Origin: an uncultured Roseburia sp.
GTDB lineage: Bacteria > Bacillota > Clostridia > Lachnospirales > Lachnospiraceae
Assembly: GCA_947642555.1 (NCBI GenBank)
Contig: CANRSX010000009.1
Location: 62,001-126,000 of the forward strand
Length of the DNA stretch: 64,000 nt
Direction: 5' to 3'
The notes beneath the pieces are model-generated. The model ran no database searches. It was not told the origin of the DNA and worked only from the letters and a program-made list of their open reading frames with translations. Positions 8,581 through 16,690 of the stretch are shown piece after piece. Position numbers and translations under genes: made by a program. Numbering within the stretch: the stretch's first letter is position 1; each line of letters starts with the position of its first letter.

Positions 8581-9699
8581 ATGGATAAAATTTTAGTGAC
8601 CCGGTCTTCGATGCCGGAGTTTGAGGAATACGTGGAGGAGATCCGCGGTCTGTGGGAGAGCCACTGGCTCACCAACATGGGAGAAAAGCACGTCAGACTG
8701 GAGCAGGAGCTGGCGGAGTACTTAAAGGTGGAGAATGTATCGCTGTTTTCCAACGGCCACATGGCGTTAGAGCTTCTGATCCAGGCGATGGGTCTGACCG
8801 GGGAAGTGATCACAACGCCGTATACGTTTGCGTCGACGACACACGCGATTGTGCGCAACGGCTGTACGCCGGTATTCTGCGATATCAGCCGTGAGGATTA
8901 CACGATAGACATCTCAAAGATCGAGGCGCTGATCACGGAGCGCACCAGCGCGATTCTTCCGGTGCATGTATACGGAAATATCTGCGATGTGGAGGAGATT
9001 GACCGGATCGCGAAGAAGCATGGCCTGAAGGTGATCTATGACGCCGCGCATACCTTCGGGGTGGAATATCGCGGCCGCGGGATCGCGTCATTTGGCGACG
9101 CGTCGATGTTCAGCTTTCACGCGACCAAGGTGTATAACACGATTGAGGGCGGAGCGGTATGTTTTCCCGGGACAAATGAGAAGCTGAAAGGGGATCTGTA
9201 CGGCCTTAAAAATTTCGGGATCCGCAGCGAGGAGGTTGTGGACGAGATCGGGGCCAATTCGAAGATGAATGAATTTCAGGCCGCAATGGGCCTGTGCAAC
9301 CTGCGCCATGTTGACGCTGAGATCAGCAGGAGAAAAGCGGTGGCGGAGCGGTACCGCGAGCGCCTTGGGAACGTGCCCGGAATCCGCCTGACCGCGGAGC
9401 AGCCCGGGGTTCGTCAGAACTACGCTTATTTCCCGGCTGTGTTTGAACCGGAGGTGTTCGGAAAAAGCAGGGATGAGATTTACGAGGCGCTGAAGAAGGA
9501 AGAGATCTATACCAGGAAATATTTTTACCCGACTACGAATGCCTTTGAGTGCTACCGCAAGCGTTATTGTCCGGAGGATACGCCGGTGGCGCTTGAGATT
9601 TCAAAGAAGGTGCTGACGCTGCCGATCTATGCGGATCTGGCCATCGCGGACGTGGACCGGATCTGCGATGCCATCCTGCGGCTGCGCGGACAGGCGTAA
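8581..9699 (+). CDS. DegT/DnrJ/EryC1/StrS family sugar aminotransferase
   Basis: A 372-residue PLP enzyme of fold type I. The expected order is present: 'FSNGHMALELLIQAM' near residue 55, 'TTPYTFASTTHAIVRNGCTPVFCDI', 'VIYDAAHTFGVEY', and 'FSFHATKVYNTIEGGAV', where Lys183 is the predicted PLP-binding residue. The family transaminates nucleotide-bound keto-sugars, for example NDP-4-keto-6-deoxyhexoses. The ATG at 8581 follows AAGAGG by five bases; an upstream GTG at 8557 is less likely. First gene of the operon from the 8511 promoter. The keto-sugar supplier is not obvious; the Gmd product GDP-4-keto-6-deoxymannose is one possible substrate (inference). Confidence 0.9.
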   Translation: MDKILVTRSSMPEFEEYVEEIRGLWESHWLTNMGEKHVRLEQELAEYLKVENVSLFSNGHMALELLIQAMGLTGEVITTPYTFASTTHAIVRNGCTPVFCDISREDYTIDISKIEALITERTSAILPVHVYGNICDVEEIDRIAKKHGLKVIYDAAHTFGVEYRGRGIASFGDASMFSFHATKVYNTIEGGAVCFPGTNEKLKGDLYGLKNFGIRSEEVVDEIGANSKMNEFQAAMGLCNLRHVDAEISRRKAVAERYRERLGNVPGIRLTAEQPGVRQNYAYFPAVFEPEVFGKSRDEIYEALKKEEIYTRKYFYPTTNAFECYRKRYCPEDTPVALEISKKVLTLPIYADLAIADVDRICDAILRLRGQA

Positions 9700-9721
9700 A
9701 CGCTTCGGAATGGAGAATGGG

Positions 9722-10573
9722 ATGATTGTGGTAAAAATCGGGGACGGCATGGGCAACCAGATGTACAACTACGCATGCGGATATTCCCTGGCCAGAAGAT
9801 GCGGTGAAAAGTTAAAGCTGGATATCTCGGAATGTGACAATTCCACGCTCCGCGATTATGAACTGGACTTTTTTCGGGTATGCTATGATGCGAAGGAGTC
9901 ATTTCCGAATCGGAATGTGTGGCAGAAGATCTACAAGCGGCTGCGCAGGAATCTCCTCTATCATGTCATCATCGAAAAGGACTGGTATGCGGTGGATGAG
10001 CGCATTGATAAAAAAACGTTCCGCAGCCGGTATCTGCACGGATACTGGCAGAACACGGCGTATTTCCTGGAATATCTGCCGGAGCTCAGGGAGATGTTCG
10101 TGCCGCGGGAGCCTCTGCGGGAAGCGGTGCGGCAGCTGACGGAGCGGCTTTCCGCCCATACGACCTGCGCGATCCATGTGCGCGGCGGCGATATCGGAGG
10201 TCCTCCGCCGGAGTATTTTCAGCGTGCGGTCCGGCGGATGGAGGAACAGAGACCGGGAGTCATGTTTTTTGTCTTTACAAACGATAAGGAAAAGGCGGCG
10301 GAGTGCATCGGGGATACAAATCCTCCGGGGCGTTCGGAGCAGTCCTGGGCGCCTGGAGAGATTCGCTATATCAGCGATCAGGGTACGTTTTCAGATAAAG
10401 AAGAATTTCTTCTTATGTCCGCCTGCCAGAATCAGATACTGTCAAACAGCTCGTTTTCCAGCTGGGCGGCGTATCTGAACCGCAACCCGGATCCGGTTGT
10501 GATGGTTCCGGAATATAAGGGAGTCGGTCAGACCTGTCTTGACGGCTGGCAGATCATAGGAAAGGAAAGCTGA
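9722..10573 (+). CDS. GT11 family alpha-1,2-fucosyltransferase
   Basis: A 283-residue soluble protein. The N-terminal 'IGDGMGNQMYNYACGYSLA' matches the GT11 motif I (G-G-x-G-N-Q-x-F-Q-Y-A), and 'IHVRGGD' (His152-Asp157) is the H-x-R-x-G-D motif that binds the GDP-fucose diphosphate. The C-terminal 'LMSACQNQILSNSSFSSWAAYL' is motif III. GT11 enzymes transfer L-fucose from GDP-fucose in alpha-1,2 linkage. The GDP-fucose supply genes gmd, fcl and manC are at 35094-38680. The start is placed at ATG 9722 after GGAG; ATG 9710 is an alternative four residues earlier. Confidence 0.9.
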   Translation: MIVVKIGDGMGNQMYNYACGYSLARRCGEKLKLDISECDNSTLRDYELDFFRVCYDAKESFPNRNVWQKIYKRLRRNLLYHVIIEKDWYAVDERIDKKTFRSRYLHGYWQNTAYFLEYLPELREMFVPREPLREAVRQLTERLSAHTTCAIHVRGGDIGGPPPEYFQRAVRRMEEQRPGVMFFVFTNDKEKAAECIGDTNPPGRSEQSWAPGEIRYISDQGTFSDKEEFLLMSACQNQILSNSSFSSWAAYLNRNPDPVVMVPEYKGVGQTCLDGWQIIGKES

Positions 10574-10576
10574 CAA

Positions 10577-12079
10577 ATGCTGTTCAATTCGTTCGAATTT
10601 CTGATATTTTTCCCGATCGTGGCGCTTGTGTATCTGGTGATGCCCAAAAAGGTGCGGTACCTGTGGCTTTTGGCGGCCAGCTACTATTTTTATATGGGAT
10701 GGAATGCGCAGTATGCGATTCTGATCGCGGTTTCCACGCTGATTACCTATGTCTGCGGGCTGGCGCTTGACGCGCTTTCGGGAAAAGATGCGCCCCGCGC
10801 CGGGCTGTATCGAAAGCTGGTGGTGGCGGCCGGGGTGGCTGGCAACCTGGGAATCCTGATGTTTTACAAATATTTTGATTTTGCGCTGGAAAATATAAAC
10901 GCGCTCGGCGGACTGTTTTCCTGGCCAGAGGTTTCAAACCGGTTTGACATTATTCTGCCGGTTGGAATTTCGTTTTACACCTTTCAGGCGCTCGGATATG
11001 TGATCGACGTCTACCGTGGCGATACCGTGGCGGAGAAAAATCCGTTCCGGTATGCGCTGTTCGTCTCCTTTTTTCCGCAGCTGGTGGCCGGGCCGATCGA
11101 GCGCTCGGGGAATCTGCTAAAGCAGGTGCAGGAGGTTCCGCTGAAAAAGCTCTGGGATTACAGCCGGATCGCGAAGGGGCTTATGGTGATGCTGTATGGG
11201 TATGTGCTGAAGATGGTGATTGCGGACCGTGTGGCGATTGTCGTCGACCAGGTGTTTGACCACTATGATTCCTATGGAAGCTTTGAACTGCTTTTGGGAG
11301 CGGCGGGATTTTCCATTCAGATTTACTGTGATTTTGCCAGCTATTCGCTGATCGCGACAGGGGCGGCGCTGGTGATGGGCTTTACGCTGATGGAGAATTT
11401 TAACGCGCCCTATTTTGCCGTGAGTATCCGTGATTTCTGGAGCAGATGGCATATTTCCCTCTCCACCTGGTTCCGCGATTATCTGTATATCCCGCTTGGC
11501 GGGAACCGGAAGGGAAGATGGGTAAAATACCGGAACGTGCTGATCACATTTCTGCTCAGCGGCCTCTGGCACGGGGCGTCCTGGAACTATGTGGTCTGGG
11601 GGGGCCTTCACGGGCTGTATCAGATCATCGGCGATCTGCTCGCTCCGCTCCGCAGAAAGGTGGTGGAGAAAACCGGCACAAAGACAGGCTGCGAGAGCTA
11701 CCGGCTGACACAGATCGCGTGGACCTTCTGCCTGACGACGTTTGCCTGGATTTTTTTCCGCGCCCCCACGCTGACGGACGCGCTCATGTTTATCCGGCGG
11801 ATCGGCACGAGATGGGATCCGTGGGTGCTTTTTGACGGGTCGTTCTATCAGCTCGGGATCAGCCGCATACAGGCCAATGTACTGCTGGTGGCGATGGTGG
11901 TTCTGCTGCTGGCGGATCTGATCCGTGAGAGGAAGAAGCAGAGGATTGACGAATTTCTGGCGGAGCAGAATCTGTGGTTCCGGTGGCTTGTGCTGATTTT
12001 TATGCTGGTGCTGGTGATTGTGTACGGGGCATACGGACAGGTCTATGACGCGAAGCAGTTTATTTACTTTCAGTTTTAG
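10577..12079 (+). CDS. MBOAT family O-acyltransferase (AlgI/DltB-like)
   Basis: A 500-residue protein with about eleven membrane helices, starting 'MLFNSFEFLIFFPIVALVY', a standard AlgI/PatA-type N terminus. Key family features: 'PVGISFYTFQALGYVIDVYRG', 'FWSRWHISLSTWFRDYLYIP' and 'LSGLWHGASWNYVVWGGLHG', in which His332 is the conserved catalytic histidine. MBOAT proteins of this class carry acyl groups across the membrane for O-acylation of exported glycans. AAAGGAAAG lies before the ATG. The next gene encodes an SGNH-type partner, as in AlgI/AlgJ and PatA/PatB pairs, so acetylation of the surface polymer is likely. Confidence 0.92.
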   Translation: MLFNSFEFLIFFPIVALVYLVMPKKVRYLWLLAASYYFYMGWNAQYAILIAVSTLITYVCGLALDALSGKDAPRAGLYRKLVVAAGVAGNLGILMFYKYFDFALENINALGGLFSWPEVSNRFDIILPVGISFYTFQALGYVIDVYRGDTVAEKNPFRYALFVSFFPQLVAGPIERSGNLLKQVQEVPLKKLWDYSRIAKGLMVMLYGYVLKMVIADRVAIVVDQVFDHYDSYGSFELLLGAAGFSIQIYCDFASYSLIATGAALVMGFTLMENFNAPYFAVSIRDFWSRWHISLSTWFRDYLYIPLGGNRKGRWVKYRNVLITFLLSGLWHGASWNYVVWGGLHGLYQIIGDLLAPLRRKVVEKTGTKTGCESYRLTQIAWTFCLTTFAWIFFRAPTLTDALMFIRRIGTRWDPWVLFDGSFYQLGISRIQANVLLVAMVVLLLADLIRERKKQRIDEFLAEQNLWFRWLVLIFMLVLVIVYGAYGQVYDAKQFIYFQF

Positions 12080-12090
12080 CGGGGGATGCG

Positions 12091-13584
12091 ATGAAGAAAA
12101 AAGGACAGGCGGTCAGAAATGCGATAAAGGGTGTGCTCTTTTGCCTGCTCGCGGCGGGCGTGCTGTTTTGCGCCAACTTTGTGCTGAAGCTTAAGAGCAT
12201 TGACGGCTGCTATGTGGCGCAGATGTTTTACCGGCAGCCGCCGGATACCGTGGACGTGATATTTATCGGGAGCAGCCATATTTATACGGATGTGAACCCG
12301 GCGGTCCTGTGGGAGGAATTCGGGATGAGCGCGTATGATCTCGCCGGATCGAACCAGCCGCTGTGGAATACGTACTACTATATGAAAGAGGCGATTGAGG
12401 AGCAGTCGCCGGAGCTTGTGGTGATCGATGTGTACCGTGCGATCGAGATGAGCGATGTGATCGATGACGCCCGGATCGCGATGAACACGATGGGGATGAA
12501 ATACGGTGAAAACAAGGTGGAATCCATCCGCGCCAGCGTGGCGGATGAGGAGGATGCTTCGAATTATATTCTGGGCCTTCCGGTCTATCATACGAAATAT
12601 GAATCTCTGACAGAGGATGATTTCAAGCGGTTCAACGGGGATCCGAATGGAACAAACTACAAAGGATTTAATGAAAACTGTGTCAGCACGACATATTTTG
12701 AGTCGTTTGCGGATATGAGCACGATCACGGATACGCTCCCGCTGACCCAGAAGAGCGAGGAGTATCTGGAGAAAATCATTGAGCTGGCGGAGGAGACGGA
12801 CACAAAGCTTCTGCTTATGGTCTCGCCTTATCAGGGGATTATGCCGTCGGATAAAATGATTTATAACCGGGTCAGGGAGATTGCGGAGGAGCACGGGGTC
12901 GCCTATGTGGATTTTAATGACCGGTACGGCGAGATGGGTTTAAGCCCGATGACGGACTGCGCGGAGTCCTCGCATCTGAATTATTACGGCAGCGAAAAGT
13001 TTTCCCTGTATCTGGGACAGTATTTAAAAAACCGCTACAGCATCGAGGATCACAGGGGGGATGCGGCGTATGACTCCTGGGAGAAAAACGCGGAGCATTA
13101 CGGCCGGATCCGGTATAATTTTATGGTGCGGAACACGGCCGATCTCGATGAGCTGTTATCTCTTTTGCTGGACGGGGAGGATTATACCTTCTGCGTCTCG
13201 GCGGACGGGCTTTACGATTACGGCGAGTTAAACGTAAAGGAGATCTTTGCCGCGCACGGGCTTGACATTGACGACGGAGCGGTGATGGTGGTGGAGCGCG
13301 GGGAAGTGATTTTTTATGCGGATGACAAGACAAAGGACGGCTATCAGTTTTGCATGGATCTCGGGACGAAGACGCTTGTCGTCGACGGGAATCCGCGCGA
13401 GGTGAAAGATACCCTGACCGGCGAGGTGACGATGCAGATGGAGAAGTCGGTCATGATCGGAACAGCCGGCGTCGTGACGGCGCCGCACGGCATTAATATC
13501 CTGGTCTACGATGATTACACGAAGGATTTTCCGGACAGCGCCGGCTTTAACGCGCTGGAGGGTTACAAAAAGATCCGTTACTGA
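12091..13584 (+). CDS. SGNH/AlgJ-like hydrolase-fold protein, MBOAT partner
   Basis: A 497-residue protein with one N-terminal membrane anchor (about residues 8-28) and a large outside domain. 'VIFIGSSHIYTDVNPAVLW' contains a GSSH motif (residues 60-63) in the position of the SGNH block I serine, and 'DCAESSHLNYYGSEKF' gives the late Asp/His region. Family knowledge: AlgJ/AlgX and DltD-like proteins take acyl groups from an MBOAT channel and place them on a polymer outside the cell. The gene follows the MBOAT gene by 11 bases. The last ~150 residues are beta-rich and not recognised; they could bind the glycan. Confidence 0.78.
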   Translation: MKKKGQAVRNAIKGVLFCLLAAGVLFCANFVLKLKSIDGCYVAQMFYRQPPDTVDVIFIGSSHIYTDVNPAVLWEEFGMSAYDLAGSNQPLWNTYYYMKEAIEEQSPELVVIDVYRAIEMSDVIDDARIAMNTMGMKYGENKVESIRASVADEEDASNYILGLPVYHTKYESLTEDDFKRFNGDPNGTNYKGFNENCVSTTYFESFADMSTITDTLPLTQKSEEYLEKIIELAEETDTKLLLMVSPYQGIMPSDKMIYNRVREIAEEHGVAYVDFNDRYGEMGLSPMTDCAESSHLNYYGSEKFSLYLGQYLKNRYSIEDHRGDAAYDSWEKNAEHYGRIRYNFMVRNTADLDELLSLLLDGEDYTFCVSADGLYDYGELNVKEIFAAHGLDIDDGAVMVVERGEVIFYADDKTKDGYQFCMDLGTKTLVVDGNPREVKDTLTGEVTMQMEKSVMIGTAGVVTAPHGINILVYDDYTKDFPDSAGFNALEGYKKIRY

Positions 13585-13616
13585 GCCGGCGGATGAGTCG
13601 GCGGAAGAGAGGAAGT

Positions 13617-14768
13617 ATGAAGGACAGACTGATTCAGATTCAGAATTTTTTCCTTGCCCTGGGAAGCCTGCTGCGCCACCCGGTCGCGGTGCCGGAAATC
13701 GTGCGGCAGTACCGCAACAGTGAGGATTTGAAAAAGGACATCGAGGAGATCAACCGGGAGCGGATCGCGTCGCTGTACCGGCCGGCGGAGGAGGCGCAGG
13801 GGGAATCCCTGACGCTGGCGGAGGAACTTCTGGCAAAAAAAAAAGAATACAGAAAGATCAATGAGTCCTTCCGGAAGAGACTGATCTTCCACGTCGGCTT
13901 CGGCGGCGGCCTGTATTCGGAGCTGGACAGTATGATGGAGTTTATGCTGTTCTGTTATCAAAATCATATCCGCTTCGAGCTCTACGCGGATGACGCGAAC
14001 TTTTCCAGGCCGGGCGGAAACGGCTGGGAGGAGCTGTTTGAGCCGTTCTGCCCGATCAGCCATGAGCCGTTAAACGCGGTGGCGAATTACCGGCCGACCG
14101 ATTTCTTAAGCCAGATACGGCCGCACCGGCTCTGGACAAAGGGGTATTACTACCCGCGGAAGCTAAAGGAGAAGACCGGGGCGGATTATCTGACGCAGGA
14201 TCTCTGGTGCATGTGTATCAGCGACGAATTTAAACAGGCGAAGGTGCGCTGGCCCCTCTTCGGGATCGACGGGACCTGCGAGAGCGAGTTTGCGAAGCTC
14301 TCACAGGTGGCGATCTGCCCGAAACCAGAGATCCGGAAGCGGATGGATGCGCTGATTGCAGGGATCGGACTGCCGGAGCACTATATTTCGATTCAGGTGC
14401 GCGGCGGGGATAAATATCTGGAATATGACAAGCTCGTGGAAGCGGACGCGTTTATTGAAAAGATCGAGGGCCTGGGGCTTTCCGGCACGCCGGTGTTCGT
14501 CTTTACGGACGATTACCGGAATGTGACCTATATAAAGGAAAAGAGGCCGGACTGGAAGCTGTGGACGCTGACCAGGGAGGATGAGAGGGGCTATTATAAC
14601 GATGAATTCAATCAGCAGGACTGGGAATTCCGCAAAGCCAATCTGATCAAGCTTTTGGCGATCATGGAGGTCTGCGTGGGAGCGGATCTCCACATCGGAT
14701 CCAGCCAGTCCTGCGTGGACATGTACCTGCGCTCCATGAAGGGGAGCGGGCGGTACGTGGTGCTCTGA
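13617..14768 (+). CDS. Fucosyltransferase-superfamily (GT-B) protein
   Basis: A 383-residue soluble protein. Most informative is 'ISIQVRGGDKYLE' in the C-terminal half, the H/Q-x-R-x-G-D-K motif of the fucosyltransferase fold (GT11, GT23/NodZ, O-FucT), followed by 'TPVFVFTDDYRNV' and 'GADLHIGSSQSCVDMYLRSM', the usual donor-site order. The N-terminal region has a charged coiled segment and 'LIFHVGFGGGLYSELDSMMEF', the G-rich start of the acceptor-side Rossmann domain. I cannot name the exact CAZy family. The ATG at 13617 is preceded by AGAGGA; ATG 13593 is an alternative. Last gene of its operon; its stop codon is only four bases from the convergent stop at 14773. Confidence 0.65.
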   Translation: MKDRLIQIQNFFLALGSLLRHPVAVPEIVRQYRNSEDLKKDIEEINRERIASLYRPAEEAQGESLTLAEELLAKKKEYRKINESFRKRLIFHVGFGGGLYSELDSMMEFMLFCYQNHIRFELYADDANFSRPGGNGWEELFEPFCPISHEPLNAVANYRPTDFLSQIRPHRLWTKGYYYPRKLKEKTGADYLTQDLWCMCISDEFKQAKVRWPLFGIDGTCESEFAKLSQVAICPKPEIRKRMDALIAGIGLPEHYISIQVRGGDKYLEYDKLVEADAFIEKIEGLGLSGTPVFVFTDDYRNVTYIKEKRPDWKLWTLTREDERGYYNDEFNQQDWEFRKANLIKLLAIMEVCVGADLHIGSSQSCVDMYLRSMKGSGRYVVL

Positions 14769-14772
14769 CGCG

Positions 14773-15396
14773 TCAGACGGAGGGCGACGGCCCGATCACG
14801 CGGATCACGCGCGCCGGATTCCCGCCGGCCATGGTGTAGGGCGGGACGTCCTTTGTGACGACGCTTCCGGCCGCGATGACAGCGCCCTCCCCGATCGTCA
14901 CGCCTTTTAAGACGATGACATTAAAGCCGATCCAGGCTTTGTCGCAGATGCGGATGGGAGCGGTTTTTACGACGTCCCAGTTCTTGTCCGCGATCGGCGA
15001 GAGTCCTTTTCGGGCGCATTCCCATTCGCGGCTGACGTCGTCTTTCCGCTCCGACCAGAAGACAGAGTGGGAATTGTGATCGTAGATGGTACAGTTCCAG
15101 GCGATAATGACGTCGTTTCCGATGGTGATATCGCTCCGGGAGATCAGCTGTGTGCCGCCGCCGATGTGCACGCGGTCGCCGATTTTGACCCGGCCGGTGT
15201 CCGTCTCAAAGACGAAGGAGGAGTCGACCATGCTCTTTTCACCGATGGACAGATACTGCCGGCCTGCCGCTGGCGCATGCAGCTCTAAGTTAAAATTTTC
15301 TCCGAGGATCGCGGAGGGCCGAATGCTGATATAGGGAGCGGCTGCCTTTAACTGTTTGTTTTTCCGGTACTTTTTGTAGATGCTTTTCGGATTCAT
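14773..15396 (-). CDS. Left-handed beta-helix (hexapeptide) acyltransferase
   Basis: A 207-residue protein. From about residue 45 onward it shows hexapeptide repeats such as 'VKIGDRVHIGGGTQLISRSD', 'ITIGNDVIIAWNCTIYDHNS' and 'VTIGEGAVIAAGSVVTKDVP', with the catalytic-type His in 'IYDHNSHSVFW'. The family acetylates sugars or amino-sugars with acetyl-CoA in the cytoplasm (WbbJ/Maa type). The ATG at 15396 overlaps the stop of the upstream acyltransferase gene as ATGA and follows GGAGG, which fixes this start over an in-frame ATG 17 codons earlier. The two genes form a short minus-strand operon dedicated to acylation. Confidence 0.88.
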   Translation of the reverse strand: MNPKSIYKKYRKNKQLKAAAPYISIRPSAILGENFNLELHAPAAGRQYLSIGEKSMVDSSFVFETDTGRVKIGDRVHIGGGTQLISRSDITIGNDVIIAWNCTIYDHNSHSVFWSERKDDVSREWECARKGLSPIADKNWDVVKTAPIRICDKAWIGFNVIVLKGVTIGEGAVIAAGSVVTKDVPPYTMAGGNPARVIRVIGPSPSV

Positions 15397-16475
15397 GTAT
15401 GGTCTCCCTCCAGGTAATGACATAGTTTTGCGCAGGAATTCTGCCACAGTTTTGTGACGGCAGGCACGGCGGCGCGATACAGCTTCATCAGGAAGGAAGC
15501 GATCAGGTTGTCCAGATGCGCGAAGCTAAGCCTGCGCAGCTCGTTTACCGCCATGCAGATGGCGACGGTGAGCAGAACGTAACCTGTGACGTATACGATC
15601 AGAAGCGGACTGCCGGTGTGCGCGGAAAGGCTGATAAAACGGTTCAGAATACAGATCCGCACAAAGGATTCAAAGACATAGAGCGGCATGACGTTTCCCG
15701 CCAGGTGGTTGACGACGGGGCAGTGGAAATGCAGCTCGCGGAACAAAAGCAAAAGCAGTACCGAGGACGCGATGATGAACAGGGAATTGTCCCTGGCAAA
15801 CATCCCCATCTGCGTGCCCTTTACAAACGAGAGCGCGGAGTTGGCAAGGAAAATGACACCTGTCGATAAAAGGCACAAAAGCAGGAGCCGCCCTTTCCGA
15901 AGGGGGTTCGTCAGAGTAAGCCTCAGATAGCGTCCGATCAGGTAAACCATGACCATCTGCACAAGCCCTTTTCCGCCGTCCGGGATCAGCTCATAATAGA
16001 AGAAGGTCGGAAGGAAGGAAAAGAGGAAGAGCATCAGCAGAAGGATACCGCCCAGCAGTTTTTTTCCGGCTTTTTCCGCCAGCCTGTTTAAAAACACGGA
16101 GAGCAGACAGAGGGCGAAATAACAGCTTAAGAACCAGTAGCGCCTCGAGAGGATGGGGATACAGGACAGAATCAGGGATTTTATCCCGATATCGCCGGAG
16201 AGGACGGTCCCGGACAGCGTGTAAAAAATGACCACGAGATCGAGCCGGATCAGCTTTTCCAGATCAAAACGGATGCCAAACCACCCGGAGATCAGGATAA
16301 AGCAGGTGACGCCCGTGTTGGCCACCGCGTTGATGAAGATGCTGACCTCGCGGTTTAAAACGCCAAGGCTGTCATTGAGCGGCCCGAAGGTATGCATGAA
16401 AATGATGCCCGTGATACAGAGAATCCGAAGAAGCTCAAAGCCGGATTCCCGTTGCTTTAAAAGAGTTTTTTCCAT
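15393..16475 (-). CDS. Acyltransferase 3 family membrane protein
   Basis: A 360-residue protein with about ten membrane helices. 'SGFELLRILCITGIIFMH' is the family N-terminal motif with the active-site His; 'CFILISGWFGIRFDLEKLIRLD' follows. It is clearly related to the protein at 26412 (shared 'FILISGWFGIR', 'DGGKG', 'YLIGRYLR'). The start is placed at ATG 16475, with AAAGGA ten bases upstream; a start 22 codons earlier would fall inside the structured leader. Transcribed from the minus promoter at 16599-16626 and coupled by ATGA to the hexapeptide acyltransferase. Confidence 0.88.
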   Translation of the reverse strand: MEKTLLKQRESGFELLRILCITGIIFMHTFGPLNDSLGVLNREVSIFINAVANTGVTCFILISGWFGIRFDLEKLIRLDLVVIFYTLSGTVLSGDIGIKSLILSCIPILSRRYWFLSCYFALCLLSVFLNRLAEKAGKKLLGGILLLMLFLFSFLPTFFYYELIPDGGKGLVQMVMVYLIGRYLRLTLTNPLRKGRLLLLCLLSTGVIFLANSALSFVKGTQMGMFARDNSLFIIASSVLLLLLFRELHFHCPVVNHLAGNVMPLYVFESFVRICILNRFISLSAHTGSPLLIVYVTGYVLLTVAICMAVNELRRLSFAHLDNLIASFLMKLYRAAVPAVTKLWQNSCAKLCHYLEGDHT

Positions 16476-16519
16476 AACAATGTCGTTCCTTTTCTGGGTG
16501 ATTGTTTTAAAAAATTTTC

Positions 16520-16583
16520 GTTCAGCCCGCGCCATTCGCAAAACCGCGCCTGACGGCGCTCTCCGCTGCTAACGCAGCTGAAC
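16520..16583 (-). repeat. Inverted-repeat leader element before the acyltransferase pair
   Basis: GTTCAGC (16520-16526) and GCTGAAC (16577-16583) enclose smaller hairpins, GCTGC-TAAC-GCAGC and GCGCC-TGAC-GGCGC, and the block CGCCATTCGCA also found at 8442-8452. On the minus strand it lies wholly in the 5' untranslated leader, between promoter and start codon. Confidence 0.65.
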
Positions 16584-16598
16584 TTTTGCCTTAAAAGG

Positions 16599-16626
16599 AT
16601 TATAACATATAGAAAAGATTTGACAA
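16599..16626 (-). promoter_or_regulatory. Predicted promoter for the minus-strand acyltransferase pair
   Basis: On the minus strand, TTGTCA (16626-16621), 16-base spacer, TATAAT (16604-16599). Its -35 box overlaps that of the plus-strand promoter at 16620. Confidence 0.75.
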
Positions 16627-16648
16627 GCAAAAGGAATGTGCCTATGAT
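16620..16648 (+). promoter_or_regulatory. Predicted promoter for the flippase operon
   Basis: TTGACA (16620-16625), 17-base spacer, TATGAT (16643-16648). It shares its -35 bases with the divergent promoter at 16599-16626, so the two probably compete for RNA polymerase. Confidence 0.78.
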
Positions 16649-16690
16649 AATACAAAGAAACAGCCTGCGGGCGAAGAGAAAGGCATGATT

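Noticed and set aside
14764-14775. Palindrome CTGACGCGTCAG between convergent genes
   Set aside because: Six-bp arms without a T run; probably not a terminator, and too short to call an operator.
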